A stretch of 5,422 bases of DNA from NCBI GenBank assembly GCA_003157315.1, contig PMJE01000278.1:591-6012 (forward strand), written 5' to 3'. A program made the translations under genes and the position numbers. Source of the stretch: Myxococcales bacterium (lineage in GTDB: Bacteria; Myxococcota; Polyangia; Fen-1088). The notes under the pieces were generated by a model. That model was given only the letters and a program-made list of their open reading frames with translations. It had not been told where the DNA came from and did not search any database. Positions 5,179 through 5,422 of the stretch are shown piece after piece (the first letter of the stretch is position 1; every line of letters begins with the position of its first letter).

Positions 5179-5213
5179 CGATGCGACGCGAATAAGTTCA
5201 ACTACTTGCATCG
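5179..5213. repeat. Interrupted inverted repeat (CGATGC ... GCATCG)
   Basis: CGATGC at 5179-5184 pairs with GCATCG at 5208-5213, and AAGT (5194-5197) pairs with ACTT (5204-5207) directly inside it, leaving a 9-base bulge on one side and a 6-base loop. It lies in the untranslated region upstream of the cluster and may be an operator or RNA structure; chance is possible. Confidence 0.3.
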
Positions 5214-5236
5214 CAGGGCGGTCTGAGGGGAGCGGC

Positions 5237-5252
5237 CAGTTCAATCGAACTG
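5237..5252. repeat. Perfect 6-bp inverted repeat (CAGTTC-AATC-GAACTG)
   Basis: Two perfect 6-base arms flank a 4-base centre, in the probable promoter region of the minus-strand cluster. The compact dyad could be an operator for a dimeric regulator or a small hairpin. No regulator gene is visible in the window. Confidence 0.35.
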
Positions 5253-5422
5253 AAGTACCATCTCCTTCAATTCGAGAGAGGGGGACAGCCAATGCTCGCC
5301 GACGATCTGAACCATCGCCTAGGACGGCGCCACGCCCGCAGCTGGGGGAAGGGACTGGAGACCCTATCTGGTGAGGAACCTACAAGGGGCAGCCATTGCC
5401 CGGCACCGAAACGACGTTGGAG

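Larger units (their letters stand above)
5086..5422. other. 337-base region without a convincing gene, upstream of the cluster
   Basis: This stretch should carry the promoter of the minus-strand cluster, but I find no clear -35/-10 pair, sigma-32 or sigma-54 site. It holds two adjacent hairpins with a start-stop element (5121-5159) and further inverted repeats (5179-5213, 5237-5252). Two short frames run off the right edge: a plus-strand ATG at 5292 (44 codons to the edge) and a minus-strand frame open from the edge to a TGA near 5270. Neither has recognisable protein features. Confidence 0.55.

Noticed and set aside
4590..5195. Plus-strand 201-codon frame across the 92-aa and 70-aa genes
   Set aside because: Its composition is that of an antisense shadow, with no motif and no ribosome site to recommend it.
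5292..5422. Plus-strand ATG frame (MLADDLNHRLGRRHARSW...) open to the right edge, with a G-rich stretch before it
   Set aside because: Only 44 codons are visible, there is no recognisable domain and codon use is mixed. It could be a divergent gene, but the evidence is too thin to list.
5086..5422. CRISPR array, tRNA, rRNA or insertion-sequence ends in the gene-free region
   Set aside because: There are no regularly spaced repeats, no cloverleaf or rRNA-like stretch, and no terminal repeats flanking a transposase frame.

Overview
The window is GC-rich (by eye around 60%) and gene-dense. Every gene I can support lies on the minus strand, so it is read here from the high coordinates down. Three consecutive Sec/lipobox lipoprotein signals, an OmpA-type peptidoglycan-binding domain and DUF4398-type proteins point to a Gram-negative bacterium. 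The gene mix (DUF4398 plus OmpA, WrbA, pirin) suggests a proteobacterium, perhaps a betaproteobacterium. That placement is inference; there is no rRNA or other marker.

Layout from right to left. Positions 5422-5086 hold no convincing gene. They contain inverted repeats and, just before the first gene, two adjacent hairpins with a strong Shine-Dalgarno followed by ATG-TAG. Next comes an envelope block: an unknown 70-aa protein (5085-4873), a 92-aa soluble helical protein (4852-4574), a 122-aa DUF4398-like lipoprotein (4527-4159), an OmpA-family lipoprotein with a DUF4398-like N-terminus (4117-3227), an intercistronic 11-bp hairpin, and a 159-aa helical lipoprotein (3102-2623) whose C-terminal half resembles the 92-aa protein. 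A cytoplasmic stress block follows: a GrpE-like DnaK cochaperone (2584-1919), a WrbA-type quinone reductase (1785-1174), a 25-aa small ORF (1068-991), a pirin-family cupin (994-275), a possible 24-aa ORF (278-204), and the 5' part of an SPFH/band 7 membrane protein starting at TTG 207 and running off the left edge.

The genes look like one co-directional stress-response cluster. The first four have gaps of 20-46 bases, and the last four reading frames are chained by 4-base start/stop overlaps. A plausible joint role (inference) is envelope maintenance by the lipoproteins, OmpA-like peptidoglycan tether and SPFH scaffold, combined with protein-folding support (GrpE) and redox protection (WrbA, pirin). 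The points most worth a second look are the start-stop leader, the chain of overlapping small ORFs, the pirin lacking two of its four expected metal ligands, and the soluble/lipoprotein pair of related helical proteins.
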